A stretch of DNA of 64,000 nucleotides from Mariniphaga sp041687215 (lineage in GTDB: Bacteria; Bacteroidota; Bacteroidia; Bacteroidales; Prolixibacteraceae). The DNA lies in the NCBI RefSeq assembly GCF_041687215.1, contig NZ_JAWLCI010000004.1:62001-126000 (forward strand), read 5' to 3'. The notes beneath the pieces are model-generated. The model was not told where the DNA came from. It did no database searches and worked only from the letters and a program-made list of their open reading frames with translations. The first letter of the stretch is position 1; every line of letters begins with the position of its first letter. The translations under genes and the position numbers were made by a program. Shown in pieces: positions 45,723 to 54,445 of the stretch.

Positions 45723-45840
45723 TTTTTGTAAATTTTTAGCGGCGTTAAATTTCGCAAACCATCTGTTTCTGCCAAAAAAGTTTGACAAATTAAATTACAA
45801 AACGTTTATTCAAACCGTTTATTGAGACTCTGATAAAATG

Positions 45841-46032
45841 TTACTGATCTTCTTTTTTTGCCGTAGAAAAATTAAACGGTATGTAAAGCAAACAGAACCT
45901 GAATAAACCTGTTGCTATCAGCGGAATTCCCAAAAGGCCCCACCAACTGTCGAACACAACACCAATAATGGCAATTATCAAACCAAATATAACTCTCAAT
46001 AACCTGTCAATTGTTCCTACATTGCATTTCAT
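45841..46032 (-). CDS. DUF2892-type inner-membrane protein, 63 residues
   Basis: Short membrane protein starting MKCNVGTIDRLLRVIFGLII, the signature opening of DUF2892 proteins (often linked to rhodanese-like sulfur proteins), with two hydrophobic helices (VIFGLIIAIIGVVF and GLLGIPLIATGLFRFC) and a LYIPFNFSTAKK end. ATG at 46032 is chosen over a longer frame to 46188, which adds unrelated residues overlapping the next gene. Function unknown. Confidence 0.82.
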   Translation of the reverse strand: MKCNVGTIDRLLRVIFGLIIAIIGVVFDSWWGLLGIPLIATGLFRFCLLYIPFNFSTAKKEDQ

Positions 46033-46096
46033 AAATATTATTTTAAAATTTCCCTGGTCTTTTTTCCCACAATCCTGAATCCCTGTAAGAAAAAAT

Positions 46097-46525
46097 TTAA
46101 AACCCTTCCTCCAAAATATCGCATGCTGTTTTAATAAATTTGGTGCATCTCGTGTCATGTATTCGTTCTGCATTTGCAGCCGCTGCACCTTCAGGAGTTG
46201 AAATATCGTATCCGGTAAGTTCCTTGCAAATCAGGGATTTATGTGCTGCTTTGAATTTTTCATTGAATTGCTTCATCAATAACTTTGTTTTTGTTTTAGC
46301 CTTCGGATCAGAGGTAAAATGCCCGTGTTTCATGCCAATTACCATATATGAACCGGTAACTGCACCGCAGGTTTCAGCGCAGTTCATACCGCCGCCAAAT
46401 CCACTGGAAATTTTGAGGGCTGTCTTTTCATCCAGTCCCAAATCTTTGGCAAACAAACTAAAAACCGTTTGGGCACAGTTGAATTGGGAGAATTGTTTTT
46501 CAACCAAGGCTGATTTTTTGGTCAT
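46097..46525 (-). CDS. C_GCAxxG_C_C family redox protein
   Basis: A 142-residue protein with the cysteine pattern of the C_GCAxxG_C_C family: FNCAQTVFSLF, then GFGGGMNCAETCGAVTGSYMVIG, then later single Cys residues in LICKEL and TRCTKFIKTACDIL. Such proteins are thought to bind a metal or iron-sulfur group and occur near redox genes, but no activity is established. The ATG at 46525 (MTKKSALVEKQF) is preferred. It precedes the DUF2892 gene by 64 bases on the same strand. Confidence 0.85.
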   Translation of the reverse strand: MTKKSALVEKQFSQFNCAQTVFSLFAKDLGLDEKTALKISSGFGGGMNCAETCGAVTGSYMVIGMKHGHFTSDPKAKTKTKLLMKQFNEKFKAAHKSLICKELTGYDISTPEGAAAANAERIHDTRCTKFIKTACDILEEGF

Positions 46526-46569
46526 TTTTCGTTTCAATTTTGAGTTAAAGTTAGAAGATTTCACAACAT

Positions 46570-46600
46570 AAAAAAAACCCGAAGTTTTTCACCCCGGGTC
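46570..46600 (-). terminator. Terminator after pgk
   Basis: Minus-strand stem ACCCG / CGGGT (46595-46599 with 46577-46581) with a run of T after it, 25 bases beyond the pgk stop. Confidence 0.75.
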
Positions 46601-46624
46601 GTATTTTTTTTCACTATTGAAAAT

Positions 46625-47818
46625 TTATTCTCCTCTAACCGCTGCCACTCCCGGCAGTTCTCTTCCTTCGAGGTACTCGAGGAGGGCACCGCCGGCTGTT
46701 GAAATGTATGACATGCCATCGGTCAAATTGAATTTATTCACACAGGCAACGGAGTCGCCTCCGCCAACCAGCGAGAAAGCGCCTTTTTCAGTAGCTTTTA
46801 CAATGGCTTCGCCAACGGCTTTTGAACCTTCGGCAAACTTATCCATTTCGAACACACCCACCGGGCCGTTCCACAAAATGGTAGCCGAATTTTCAATCAC
46901 TTTCTTAAATTTTGCAATGCTTTCCGGGCCGGCATCCAAGCCCTGCCATCCCTCGGGAATTTCGTTGGCCGGTAAAATTTTGGTATTTGCATTTTCGCTA
47001 AAATCGTCGGCGGCCACCACATCAGTTGCCATAATCAGGTTCACACCCTTTTCTTTAGCCAGTTTTTCAATGTTGCGGGCAGTGTCCAAAAAATCGGGTT
47101 CGCAAATAGAACCACCTACTTCGCCACCATTGGCTTTCACAAAAGTGTAAGTCATTCCGCCACCCAAAATCAAGTTGTCAACTGAACTCAGCAGGTTCTC
47201 GATGATGGTAATTTTGGAAGAAACCTTGGCTCCCCCCATGATAGCAGTAAACGGGCGTTTCGGGTTTTTCACCACTTTGTCGAGGCTTTTCACTTCGCTT
47301 TCAATCAGGTAGCCAAACATTTTATCGTTGGGGAAAAATTTGGCGATTACAGCAGTTGAAGCATGCGCACGGTGTGCTGTTCCGAAAGCATCGTTAATCC
47401 AGCAGTCACCGTTTTGGGCCAATTGTTTTGCAAATTCTTCATCACCTTTTTCTTCACCTTTATGGAAGCGAAGGTTTTCGAGCATTAGAACTTCTCCTGG
47501 TTTCAGGGCAGCAGCCATTTTTTTCACTTCTTCACCAACACAGTCAGGCGCCAGTTTTACTTCAACGCCCAGCAATTTACTTAGATGACTAACCAGGTGG
47601 CGCATGGAAAACTTGTCCTCCGGTCCGTTTTTTGGTCGGCCAAAGTGCGACATTATAACTGGCGAACCACCTTCTTCCAAAACTTTTTTGATGGTTGGAA
47701 GTGCAGCCTGGATTCGGGTATCGTCGGTAATTTCAAAATTTTCGTTTAACGGCACGTTAAAATCCACGCGGATAAGCGCCTTTTTTCCTGAAAAATCGTA
47801 GTTGTGAATTGTTTGCAT
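46625..47818 (-). CDS. pgk: Phosphoglycerate kinase
   Basis: Glycolytic ATP production from 1,3-bisphosphoglycerate. The 397-residue chain has the PGK signature KKALIRVDFNVPLNENFEI, VIMSHFGRPK, LMLENLRFHKGEE, AIMGGAKVSSKI and the nucleotide motif VGGGDSVACVNKF with TAGGALLEYLEG at the end. A -7 box lies 36 bases upstream and a terminator downstream, so it is probably monocistronic. Confidence 0.97.
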   Translation of the reverse strand: MQTIHNYDFSGKKALIRVDFNVPLNENFEITDDTRIQAALPTIKKVLEEGGSPVIMSHFGRPKNGPEDKFSMRHLVSHLSKLLGVEVKLAPDCVGEEVKKMAAALKPGEVLMLENLRFHKGEEKGDEEFAKQLAQNGDCWINDAFGTAHRAHASTAVIAKFFPNDKMFGYLIESEVKSLDKVVKNPKRPFTAIMGGAKVSSKITIIENLLSSVDNLILGGGMTYTFVKANGGEVGGSICEPDFLDTARNIEKLAKEKGVNLIMATDVVAADDFSENANTKILPANEIPEGWQGLDAGPESIAKFKKVIENSATILWNGPVGVFEMDKFAEGSKAVGEAIVKATEKGAFSLVGGGDSVACVNKFNLTDGMSYISTAGGALLEYLEGRELPGVAAVRGE

Positions 47819-47853
47819 TTTATTCGTTTTTAATGAGTTCTTGAAATTTTAAC

Positions 47854-47861
47854 CAAAGATA
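47854..47861 (-). promoter_or_regulatory. -7 box TATCTTTG for pgk
   Basis: Exact TAnnTTTG match on the minus strand, 35 bases before the ATG at 47818. Confidence 0.6.
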
Positions 47862-47978
47862 AAAAATTAATCTGGCTGAAAATGCCATTGCCGGCATCAA
47901 ACCCTCAAATTAAAAAATGTTTCACAAATGGAAGCAATCCATACCCGAATCCATTCCAAAAGCATTATTTTTGGGCCT

Positions 47979-49103
47979 ATGTTTTTCAAAGATGTAATAG
48001 GCCAGCAAAAGATAAAAGAACGGCTCATCCATTCGGTTAAAGAGGAGCGGATAAGCCACGCACTCATGTTTACCGGGCCCGAAGGAACGGGGAAACTGGC
48101 ACTTGCGCTGGCTTTTGCACAATTTGTTTCGTGCCGAAACCGTAGCGAAAACGATTCCTGTGGCGAGTGTCCATCGTGCCGCAAATACCAAAAACTGGCA
48201 CACCCCGATTTGCATTTTGTTTTTCCGGTCTTTCCAACCAAAACCATTAAAAAACCTGTTTCCGATGATTTCCTCCCAAAATGGCGGGAGATGATTCACA
48301 ATACTCCTTATTTCACACTGAGTCAGTGGCTTGGATTTATTGAAAATGAAAATGCACAGGGTTTAATTTACGAGCGGGAAAGCGACTCTATTATGCGTAA
48401 GCTGAACCTGAAATCGTTTGAATCCGAATACAAAGTGATGATCATCTGGCTGCCCGAAAAAATGCATCAGGCCTGCTCAAACAAACTGCTGAAACTGATT
48501 GAAGAACCACCCAGCAAAACGCTGTTTTTGCTTATAACGGAAGACGAAGAAGCAGTAATTACCACCATCCGTTCGCGAACGCAATTAATAAAAGTTCCGT
48601 TTATCGATAAAGATTCCTTGCGCAAGGCTTTGCAAACTAATAACACGTTTTCTGCGGAGCAAATTGAAGATGTGGTGCGGCTTTCCAACGGAAATTACAT
48701 AACGGCCATGGAGTACCTCAACCCGGATGAAAGCACTGCCTACTTTTTTGTCAAATTCCAGGAAATGATGCGATTTGCCTACATGCGCGAAGTTTACGAA
48801 CTCACCCAGTGGGCAGAAGAGATGGCCGCCCTGGGACGTGATCGCCAAAAAGCTTTTTTCTCTTTTGCGCTGCGGCTAATTCGCGAATATTTTATGATGA
48901 ACATGAACCGTTCAAACCTGATTTATTTGAAAGAAGAGGAAAAAGAGTGGGGTAATAAATTTGCCCCATTTATTAACGAGCGGAATATTATACCGTTTGC
49001 CAGGGAGTTCGAACTGGGAATAAAACATATTTCGATGAACGGAAATCCGCGGATTATTTTTCTGGACACTGCACTTAGGATGGTGAGGCTTATAAAACGA
49101 TAA
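47979..49103 (+). CDS. holB: DNA polymerase III delta' subunit
   Basis: Clamp-loader subunit of the replication machinery. The 374-residue chain begins MFFKDVIGQQKIKERLIHSV with the AAA+ Walker A GPEGTGKLALA. A zinc-binding module CRNRSENDSCGECPSCRKYQ follows, and HPDLHFVFPV precedes an AAA+ region with a sensor-like SRTQLIKVPF. The ATG at 47979 is taken (the frame is open to 47928). The order holB, RicT-like, gldH is conserved in Bacteroidota. Confidence 0.88.
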   Translation: MFFKDVIGQQKIKERLIHSVKEERISHALMFTGPEGTGKLALALAFAQFVSCRNRSENDSCGECPSCRKYQKLAHPDLHFVFPVFPTKTIKKPVSDDFLPKWREMIHNTPYFTLSQWLGFIENENAQGLIYERESDSIMRKLNLKSFESEYKVMIIWLPEKMHQACSNKLLKLIEEPPSKTLFLLITEDEEAVITTIRSRTQLIKVPFIDKDSLRKALQTNNTFSAEQIEDVVRLSNGNYITAMEYLNPDESTAYFFVKFQEMMRFAYMREVYELTQWAEEMAALGRDRQKAFFSFALRLIREYFMMNMNRSNLIYLKEEEKEWGNKFAPFINERNIIPFAREFELGIKHISMNGNPRIIFLDTALRMVRLIKR

Positions 49104-49149
49104 AACATCATTTTAATTCCTGTTTCAACACCAAATTGCTATTTATCAT

Positions 49150-49157
49150 TATTTTTG
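49150..49157 (+). promoter_or_regulatory. -7 box TATTTTTG before the PSP1 gene
   Basis: Exact TAnnTTTG match 63 bases before the ATG at 49220. Confidence 0.45.
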
Positions 49158-49219
49158 TGCATTGCTTTGCGAAAAATTTAATGTAATTTCAAATTTTCGC
49201 ATCATATTGAAACCAGTTT

Positions 49220-50365
49220 ATGGAGAATGTGGACACAATAGAAAGGGGAGTTTGTTCGTGTACGTATTGCAGTTGCGACAAATTGCATGCTACCGATTGG
49301 ATGAAGGATATTTCGGAAATTGATGATAATTACGATATTGTTGAAGTGCGTTTCAAAAATACCCGAAAAGATTTTTTCCTGAATGTAAATCAGCTTAAAC
49401 TGCAAACTGGTGATTTAGTGGCTGTTGAGGCCAGCCCGGGACACGATATTGGAATTGTTTCACTAACGGGAGAACTGGTTTCCCTTCAACTTAAAAAATA
49501 CAAGGCAACTACTATTAATGGCGAGTTCAGGAAAATTTACCGTCACGCCCGACCAATGGACATTGAAAAATGGAAGGAGGCCATTTCGCTGGAATATGAG
49601 ACCATGATTCAGTCGCGAAAAATTGCTTCCGATCTAAACCTCGACATGAAAATTGGTGACGTGGAATACCAGGGCGACCGCACCAAAGCCATCTTTTATT
49701 ATATCGCTGATGGCAGGGTCGATTTTCGGCAGCTAATAAGAGTTTTGGCTGACACTTTTCGCATTCGGGTGGAAATGAAACAAATAGGCGCCAGACAGGA
49801 AGCCGCCCGTATTGGAGGAATTGGTCCCTGCGGACGCGAACTTTGCTGCTCTACCTGGATTTGCAATTTTGTTTCGGTAACTACAAACGCCGCACGATAC
49901 CAGGAAATCTCACTTAATCCCCAAAAACTTGCCGGACAATGCGGAAAACTGAAGTGCTGCCTAAACTTTGAAATAGATTCATACATTGATGCACAAAAAG
50001 ATTTTCCGCCCAACCATATTCCGCTTGAAACCGAATTTGGAACATATCAGTTTTTAAAAGCAGATATTTTTAAAGGTGTTTACTGGTATTCCAAAAGGGG
50101 TGATGCTCCGTCGGCACTTGTTGCACTGCCCGTTGGAACGGTAAAAAAAGTACAGAAGATGAACCGCGCCGGACAAAAACCCGAAAAACTGGTTTCTGAA
50201 AATATGGAAGTTGCTCAAAAAGCTGAAGATACATTCCTGAATATGGTAGGACAAGAAGACATAAATCGTTTTAACCAACCCAAAGGAAAGCAACGAAAGA
50301 AAAAACGACGTCCACCCAACCGGAATCCAAACCAAAACCGCAACAGAAAACCCAGAAAGCGATGA
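49220..50365 (+). CDS. PSP1-domain protein, RicT (YaaT)-like
   Basis: RicT/PSP1-family protein of 381 residues; in Bacillus RicT joins an iron-sulfur complex that affects RNA processing and phosphorelay, and PSP1 proteins are widespread. The PSP1 domain starts about residue 34 (NYDIVEVRFKNTRKDFF). Conserved Cys residues lie in GPCGRELCCSTWICNF and QCGKLKCCLNFEID, with further Cys near the N-terminus (CSCTYCSCDK). The C-terminal 30 residues are Lys/Arg/Asn/Pro-rich and disordered. It overlaps gldH by four bases (ATGA). Confidence 0.9.
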   Translation: MENVDTIERGVCSCTYCSCDKLHATDWMKDISEIDDNYDIVEVRFKNTRKDFFLNVNQLKLQTGDLVAVEASPGHDIGIVSLTGELVSLQLKKYKATTINGEFRKIYRHARPMDIEKWKEAISLEYETMIQSRKIASDLNLDMKIGDVEYQGDRTKAIFYYIADGRVDFRQLIRVLADTFRIRVEMKQIGARQEAARIGGIGPCGRELCCSTWICNFVSVTTNAARYQEISLNPQKLAGQCGKLKCCLNFEIDSYIDAQKDFPPNHIPLETEFGTYQFLKADIFKGVYWYSKRGDAPSALVALPVGTVKKVQKMNRAGQKPEKLVSENMEVAQKAEDTFLNMVGQEDINRFNQPKGKQRKKKRRPPNRNPNQNRNRKPRKR

Positions 50366-50832
50366 AAAAAGTAATCATTCTGTTTTCCCTTTTTAGTGTT
50401 ATTCTGGCTGGGTTTACATCGTGCGATTCAACTCGGGTTTTTGACCAATACCACGAGATTTCTGATTCTGAATGGCATAAAGATTCGCTGGTTGTTTTCA
50501 AAATTCCGGTCAGCAATACGCGTGAAAACCACAACATGCTTATCCAAATTCGAAATGAAACGAATTATAAATACAGCAATTTATGGCTGTTTGTTAAAAT
50601 TGAGCAACCCGGAGGCGAAGTGTTGCGCGACACCTTTGAAATAGTTTTGGCCGATCCATCAGGCCGGTGGATTGGAAAAGGTTTTGGGGGATTAAAATCA
50701 CTTGAAACTGTTTACCGCCGTGATGTTTTTTTCCCGGTTTCGGGAGAATACACCATTTCAATTCAGCACGGCATGCGTGAAGATATTTTAACCGGAATTC
50801 ATGATTTTGGAATCAGGGTTGAAAAAATTTAG
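50362..50832 (+). CDS. gldH: Gliding-motility lipoprotein GldH
   Basis: GldH is required for gliding in Flavobacterium johnsoniae and linked to the type IX secretion system. The 156 residues start with a lipoprotein leader MKKVIILFSLFSVILAGFTS followed by Cys21, then DSTRVFDQYHEISDSEWHKD, NLWLFVKIEQPGG, GKGFGGLKS and FPVSGEYTISIQHGMRED, which are family landmarks. In non-gliding Bacteroidota GldH is still common, so it does not prove motility. It follows the PSP1 gene with a four-base overlap. Confidence 0.92.
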   Translation: MKKVIILFSLFSVILAGFTSCDSTRVFDQYHEISDSEWHKDSLVVFKIPVSNTRENHNMLIQIRNETNYKYSNLWLFVKIEQPGGEVLRDTFEIVLADPSGRWIGKGFGGLKSLETVYRRDVFFPVSGEYTISIQHGMREDILTGIHDFGIRVEKI

Positions 50833-50837
50833 ATGCT

Positions 50838-51578
50838 GTGGGAAAAAATAAGCTGGCTAAATTTGAAGAGATGAAGGCATTTGAACACGTGGTTCAGGCG
50901 CCTTTTAATACCATAAAAAATAATGATTTTCCACTAAAGGGAAAATGGAGGGAGAAATTTTTTGGGAATGACAATCCCATTATTCTTGAACTAGGCTGCG
51001 GAAAAGGTGAATACTCGGTTGAACTGGCTGAAAAATATCCTTTTAAAAACTTTATAGGGGTTGATATTAAAGGTGCCCGGCTTTGGAAAGGAGCCAAAGT
51101 TGCTCAGGAAAAGGGATTAAAAAACGTAGGTTTTTTGCGCACCAACATCGAAATTATTGGTCAGTTTTTCGGCCCGGATGAAGTGGATGAAATCTGGCTT
51201 ACGTTTCCCGACCCGCAAATGAAAAAAACACGCAAGCGGCTCACTTCCACAATTTTTCTAAAAAAATACAAACAGTTTCTGAAAAAAGACGGTATTATTC
51301 ACCTGAAAACCGACAGCAATTTCCAGTATTCATATTCCAGCGCACTGGTTCATTTAAATAAATTTGAAATACTGGCAGAAACCGATAATCTTTACGAATC
51401 GGACATTCTAAATAATACCCTCAGCATAAAAACATTTTACGAAAAACAGTGGCTGAGCCGCGGAATTCCTATTAAATACCTGGCTTTTCGGCTGAATGAC
51501 AAGGACTGGCAGGAACCGGAAATAGAATTTGAAAAAGACGAATACCGGAGTTTTGGAAGGAGTGCGAAGGAAATTTAG
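50838..51578 (+). CDS. trmB: tRNA (guanosine(46)-N7)-methyltransferase
   Basis: SAM-dependent methylation of G46 in tRNA. The likely start is a GTG at 50838 (MGKNKLAKFEEMKAFEHVVQ), matching the usual N-terminus, because the ATG at 50833 is out of frame and the ATG at 50871 cuts into the conserved N-terminus. SAM motif is ILELGCGKGEYSVELAEKYP; the TrmB motif EIWLTFPDPQMKKTRKRLTS and IIHLKTDSNFQYSY follow. Length 246. Last gene of the holB-ricT-gldH group. Confidence 0.93.
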   Translation: MGKNKLAKFEEMKAFEHVVQAPFNTIKNNDFPLKGKWREKFFGNDNPIILELGCGKGEYSVELAEKYPFKNFIGVDIKGARLWKGAKVAQEKGLKNVGFLRTNIEIIGQFFGPDEVDEIWLTFPDPQMKKTRKRLTSTIFLKKYKQFLKKDGIIHLKTDSNFQYSYSSALVHLNKFEILAETDNLYESDILNNTLSIKTFYEKQWLSRGIPIKYLAFRLNDKDWQEPEIEFEKDEYRSFGRSAKEI

Positions 51579-51597
51579 TAGTGAGTACAAAGTATTT

Positions 51598-51641
51598 AGT
51601 ATTGAGTTCAAAGACAACGAAATATTGTGAGTCTCAATACT
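51598..51641. repeat. Short inverted repeat between trmB and the MGMT-like gene
   Basis: AGTATTGAG (51598-51606) and CTCAATACT (51633-51641) form a 9-bp stem around a 26-base loop, within a low-complexity stretch of TAGTATT-like words (51579-51666). Confidence 0.55.
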
Positions 51642-51669
51642 CATATCAAAAAGTCTAAAAATCTAATTG

Positions 51670-52002
51670 ATGAGCGATTTCTTCAGCAAAGTTTACGAAG
51701 TAGTGAAACTTATTCCACCGGGCCGGGTAACTTCTTATGGCGCCATTGCCATATATTTGGGCACTGCCGGTTCGGCGCGCATGGTAGGCTGGGCCATGAA
51801 TGCCTCGCACAGTCACCCCGAGTTTGTGCCTGCCCACCGTGTGGTAAACCGCAACGGACTGCTCACCGGAAAACATCACTTCGACACACCCAACGCCATG
51901 AAAGAATTGCTGGAAAATGAAGGTATAAAAGTAAAAAATGACCAAATCGTAAACTTCAAAAAACATTTCTGGGACCCCGCAAAGGAACTGGGAATGGATT
52001 AA
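51670..52002 (+). CDS. Alkyltransferase-like protein (MGMT family, no catalytic Cys)
   Basis: A 110-residue protein matching the DNA-binding C-terminal domain of O6-alkylguanine alkyltransferases: KLIPPGRVTSYGAIA, a GSARMVGWAMNASHSH segment, and the active-site motif. In true MGMT that motif is PCHRV; here it is PAHRVV, with Ala55 replacing the acceptor Cys. Proteins of this kind (ATLs) cannot remove alkyl groups but bind O6-alkylguanine and hand the lesion to nucleotide-excision repair. The ATG at 51670 (MSDFFSKVYE) is preferred. It is convergent with rfbB. Confidence 0.9.
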   Translation: MSDFFSKVYEVVKLIPPGRVTSYGAIAIYLGTAGSARMVGWAMNASHSHPEFVPAHRVVNRNGLLTGKHHFDTPNAMKELLENEGIKVKNDQIVNFKKHFWDPAKELGMD

Positions 52003-52049
52003 TTTTGTGTCAAAATCCGGTTTAACGGAAAACGCAACTCATAAAATAT

Positions 52050-52082
52050 AATTCATGTTTTATAATACATAAAACATGAATT
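52050..52082. terminator. Hairpin between convergent genes
   Basis: Perfect 14-bp stem AATTCATGTTTTAT / ATAAAACATGAATT with a five-base loop, between the ATL gene stop and the rfbB stop at 52088. AT-rich, but likely a bidirectional transcript end. Confidence 0.65.
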
Positions 52083-52087
52083 GGATT

Positions 52088-53137
52088 CTACCTCCTGATG
52101 TACTGTTCCTCATAATATTTCTGATAATCACCCGAAGTTACATTATTCAGCCACTCTTTGTTTTCCAGGTACCAGTCGATGGTTTTTTCAATGCCTTCCT
52201 CAAACTGCAGCGAAGGCTCCCAGCCCAGTTCATTTTTTAGTTTGGTGGCATCAATGGCGTAACGCAAATCGTGGCCGGCGCGGTCTTTCACATACGTGAT
52301 GAGCTTTTCCGATTCACCTTCCTTTCGGCCCAGTTTTTTGTCCATCACACGGCACATGGTACGGATGAGATCAATGTTTTTCCACTCGTTAAAACCGCCA
52401 ATGTTGTAAGTTTCGCCCAATTTCCCCTGATGGAAAATAACATCGATGGCACGAGCATGATCGACAACCCACAGCCAGTCGCGCACGTTTTCGCCTTTGC
52501 CGTAAACCGGCAGTGGTTTTTTGTTTTTGATGTTATGGATAAAAAGCGGAATCAATTTTTCGGGAAACTGGAACGAGCCGTAATTGTTGGAACAGTTGGA
52601 AATAACTACCGGCACTCCGAAAGTATCGTAATAGGCTCGCACAAAATGGTCGGAGCTGGCTTTGGATGCCGAATACGGACTGTGCGGATCGTAACGTGTC
52701 TCTTCGGTAAACATACCCTCCTCGCCAAGCGAACCGTAAACCTCGTCGGTGGAAATGTGGTAAAACCGATTTTCTTCCGGATTTTTCCAGATGTGCCGGG
52801 CGGCATTCAGCAGGTTCACGGTGCCAATCACGTTGGTATAAACAAATTCAGTCGGATTCGAAATGGAGCGGTCAACGTGTGACTCTGCTGCCAGGTGAAT
52901 CACACCATCGAACTGCCTTTCTTCGAACAGTTTCAGAATAAAATCGCCATCAACAATATCGCCTTTTACAAATTCGTAATTCGGCTTGTTTTCAATGTCT
53001 TTTAAATTGGCCAGGTTTCCGGCGTAGGTAAGCTTATCGAGGTTAACAATTTTATATTCAGGATATTTGTTTGCAAATAAACGAACAACATGCGAGCCAA
53101 TAAATCCGGCACCGCCGGTGATTAGGATTTTTTTCAT
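52088..53137 (-). CDS. rfbB: dTDP-glucose 4,6-dehydratase
   Basis: Second step of dTDP-rhamnose and related sugar synthesis: dTDP-glucose to the 4-keto-6-deoxy form. The SDR fold shows GGAGFIGSHVVRLF, DKLTYAGN, HLAAESHVDRSI, the TDEVYGSLG active-site region and the YSASKASSDHFV Tyr/Lys pair. Length is 349. It lies between galE (upstream, same strand) and the ATL gene. rfbA, C and D are not present here. An Asp-Glu pair in STDEVYG supports dehydratase rather than epimerase. Confidence 0.93.
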   Translation of the reverse strand: MKKILITGGAGFIGSHVVRLFANKYPEYKIVNLDKLTYAGNLANLKDIENKPNYEFVKGDIVDGDFILKLFEERQFDGVIHLAAESHVDRSISNPTEFVYTNVIGTVNLLNAARHIWKNPEENRFYHISTDEVYGSLGEEGMFTEETRYDPHSPYSASKASSDHFVRAYYDTFGVPVVISNCSNNYGSFQFPEKLIPLFIHNIKNKKPLPVYGKGENVRDWLWVVDHARAIDVIFHQGKLGETYNIGGFNEWKNIDLIRTMCRVMDKKLGRKEGESEKLITYVKDRAGHDLRYAIDATKLKNELGWEPSLQFEEGIEKTIDWYLENKEWLNNVTSGDYQKYYEEQYIRR

Positions 53138-53236
53138 TCTGAAATGTATTTTTAGTTTGAACCAAAAATAGGCAATTCAAAATAAATCGCTTTTCTTTTC
53201 CCAAAAAACCTTCAAGTATTTGACGAAAAACTGAAA

Positions 53237-53271
53237 ACTGAGACTGAGACTGAGACTGAGACTGAGACTGA
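53237..53271. repeat. Hexanucleotide tandem repeat (ACTGAG)
   Basis: Five full and one partial copies of ACTGAG in a row between the galE stop and the rfbB start, bordered by ACTGAAA words. A short sequence repeat prone to slippage. Confidence 0.9.
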
Positions 53272-53278
53272 AAACTAT

Positions 53279-54307
53279 TTACTCTATCCCCCGCACCCGC
53301 TTTTCCCACTCCCATGCTGATCGCAGCGTTTCATCAAGGTCTTTTTCAGCTTTCCAGCCCAACTCTTCATTGGCAAAAGTGGTGTCAGCCCAAATTTTTT
53401 CGATATCACCGGCACGACGATCAACAATTTTGTAGTTCAGTTTAACACCGGTAGCTTTTTCAAAACCTTTCACCATTTCCAAAACAGAAACTCCGTTGCC
53501 GGTTCCCAGGTTGAAAACTTCGTAATTTTGTTTGTTTTTTTTCTGAAGAAGACGTTCAATGGCCACCACATGCGCTTTGGCCAAATCCACCACGTTAATA
53601 TAGTCGCGAATTGCCGAACCGTCGGGAGTATTGTAATCATCGCCAAAAACCTTCAGCTCTTCGCGAATTCCGGCAGCAGTTTGGGTAATAAATGGCACCA
53701 GGTTTTGAGGTACACCCAGCGGCAGTTCGCCAATCAGCGCCGAGGGATGGGCGCCAATGGGATTGAAATACCGCAATGCAATTCCGCGTAATTGAGGGTT
53801 TGCAATAATTGCATCCCGCAAAATATCTTCATTCACCCGTTTGGTATTTCCGTAAGGCGATTCGGCGTCTTTCCGCGGAGTATCTTCAGTTACCGGCAAC
53901 TTTTCTGGCTGGCCGTAAACCGTGCACGAACTTGAAAAAACCATGTGTTGAACGCCATATTTTATCTGACATTCCAGCAAATTCATCATCGAAACCAGGT
54001 TGTTCCGGTAATAAAGCAGTGGTTTTTCCACCGATTCGCCCACTGCTTTCGAGGCGGCAAAATGAATAATGGCTTCAATTCCGGTATTCCGTTGAAAAAA
54101 TACATCGGTTTTTTCCTGATCTGCCAAATCAAAATTTTCAAACTCCGGTTTTTTGCCGGCAATTTTTTCAATGTTGTCCAGAACATCCATACTTGAGTTG
54201 GACAGGTTATCAACTACAACAACCTCATAACCTGACTCCTGCAATTCAACAACTGTGTGCGAACCAATGTAACCTGTTCCGCCTGTAACCAATATTTTTT
54301 TGTTCAT
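53279..54307 (-). CDS. galE: UDP-glucose 4-epimerase
   Basis: Interconverts UDP-glucose and UDP-galactose for sugar breakdown and LPS/capsule. Start at 54307 (MNKKILVTGGTGYIGSHTVV), 342 residues; the codon at 54322 would add five residues. Motifs: NAD loop GGTGYIGSHT, VVDNLSNSS, FAASKAVGES, the catalytic Ser/Tyr/Lys in SSSCTVYG and SPYGNTKRVNEDIL. C-terminal RAGDIEKIWADTTFA is typical for GalE. Confidence 0.95.
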   Translation of the reverse strand: MNKKILVTGGTGYIGSHTVVELQESGYEVVVVDNLSNSSMDVLDNIEKIAGKKPEFENFDLADQEKTDVFFQRNTGIEAIIHFAASKAVGESVEKPLLYYRNNLVSMMNLLECQIKYGVQHMVFSSSCTVYGQPEKLPVTEDTPRKDAESPYGNTKRVNEDILRDAIIANPQLRGIALRYFNPIGAHPSALIGELPLGVPQNLVPFITQTAAGIREELKVFGDDYNTPDGSAIRDYINVVDLAKAHVVAIERLLQKKNKQNYEVFNLGTGNGVSVLEMVKGFEKATGVKLNYKIVDRRAGDIEKIWADTTFANEELGWKAEKDLDETLRSAWEWEKRVRGIE

Positions 54308-54445
54308 TTTTTCAATTTTCACGGTAAAATTAAAAATTTATGAGCAGGTTAGGATTGGAATTTTTTAGTAAAATCAATTTTTCCCAAAACTTAATCTTTG
54401 CCCCAACAGATGTTTTCTTAATTTTACACTTATAAAACAATCTAC

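Noticed and set aside
53237..53271. Possible CRISPR-like array
   Set aside because: The units are contiguous six-base repeats with no spacers.
53058..53315. Frame through the ACTGAG repeat encoding a Gln-Ser repeat peptide
   Set aside because: The repeat translates to QSQSQS only because of the repeat; the frame overlaps the ends of rfbB and galE and has no other support.
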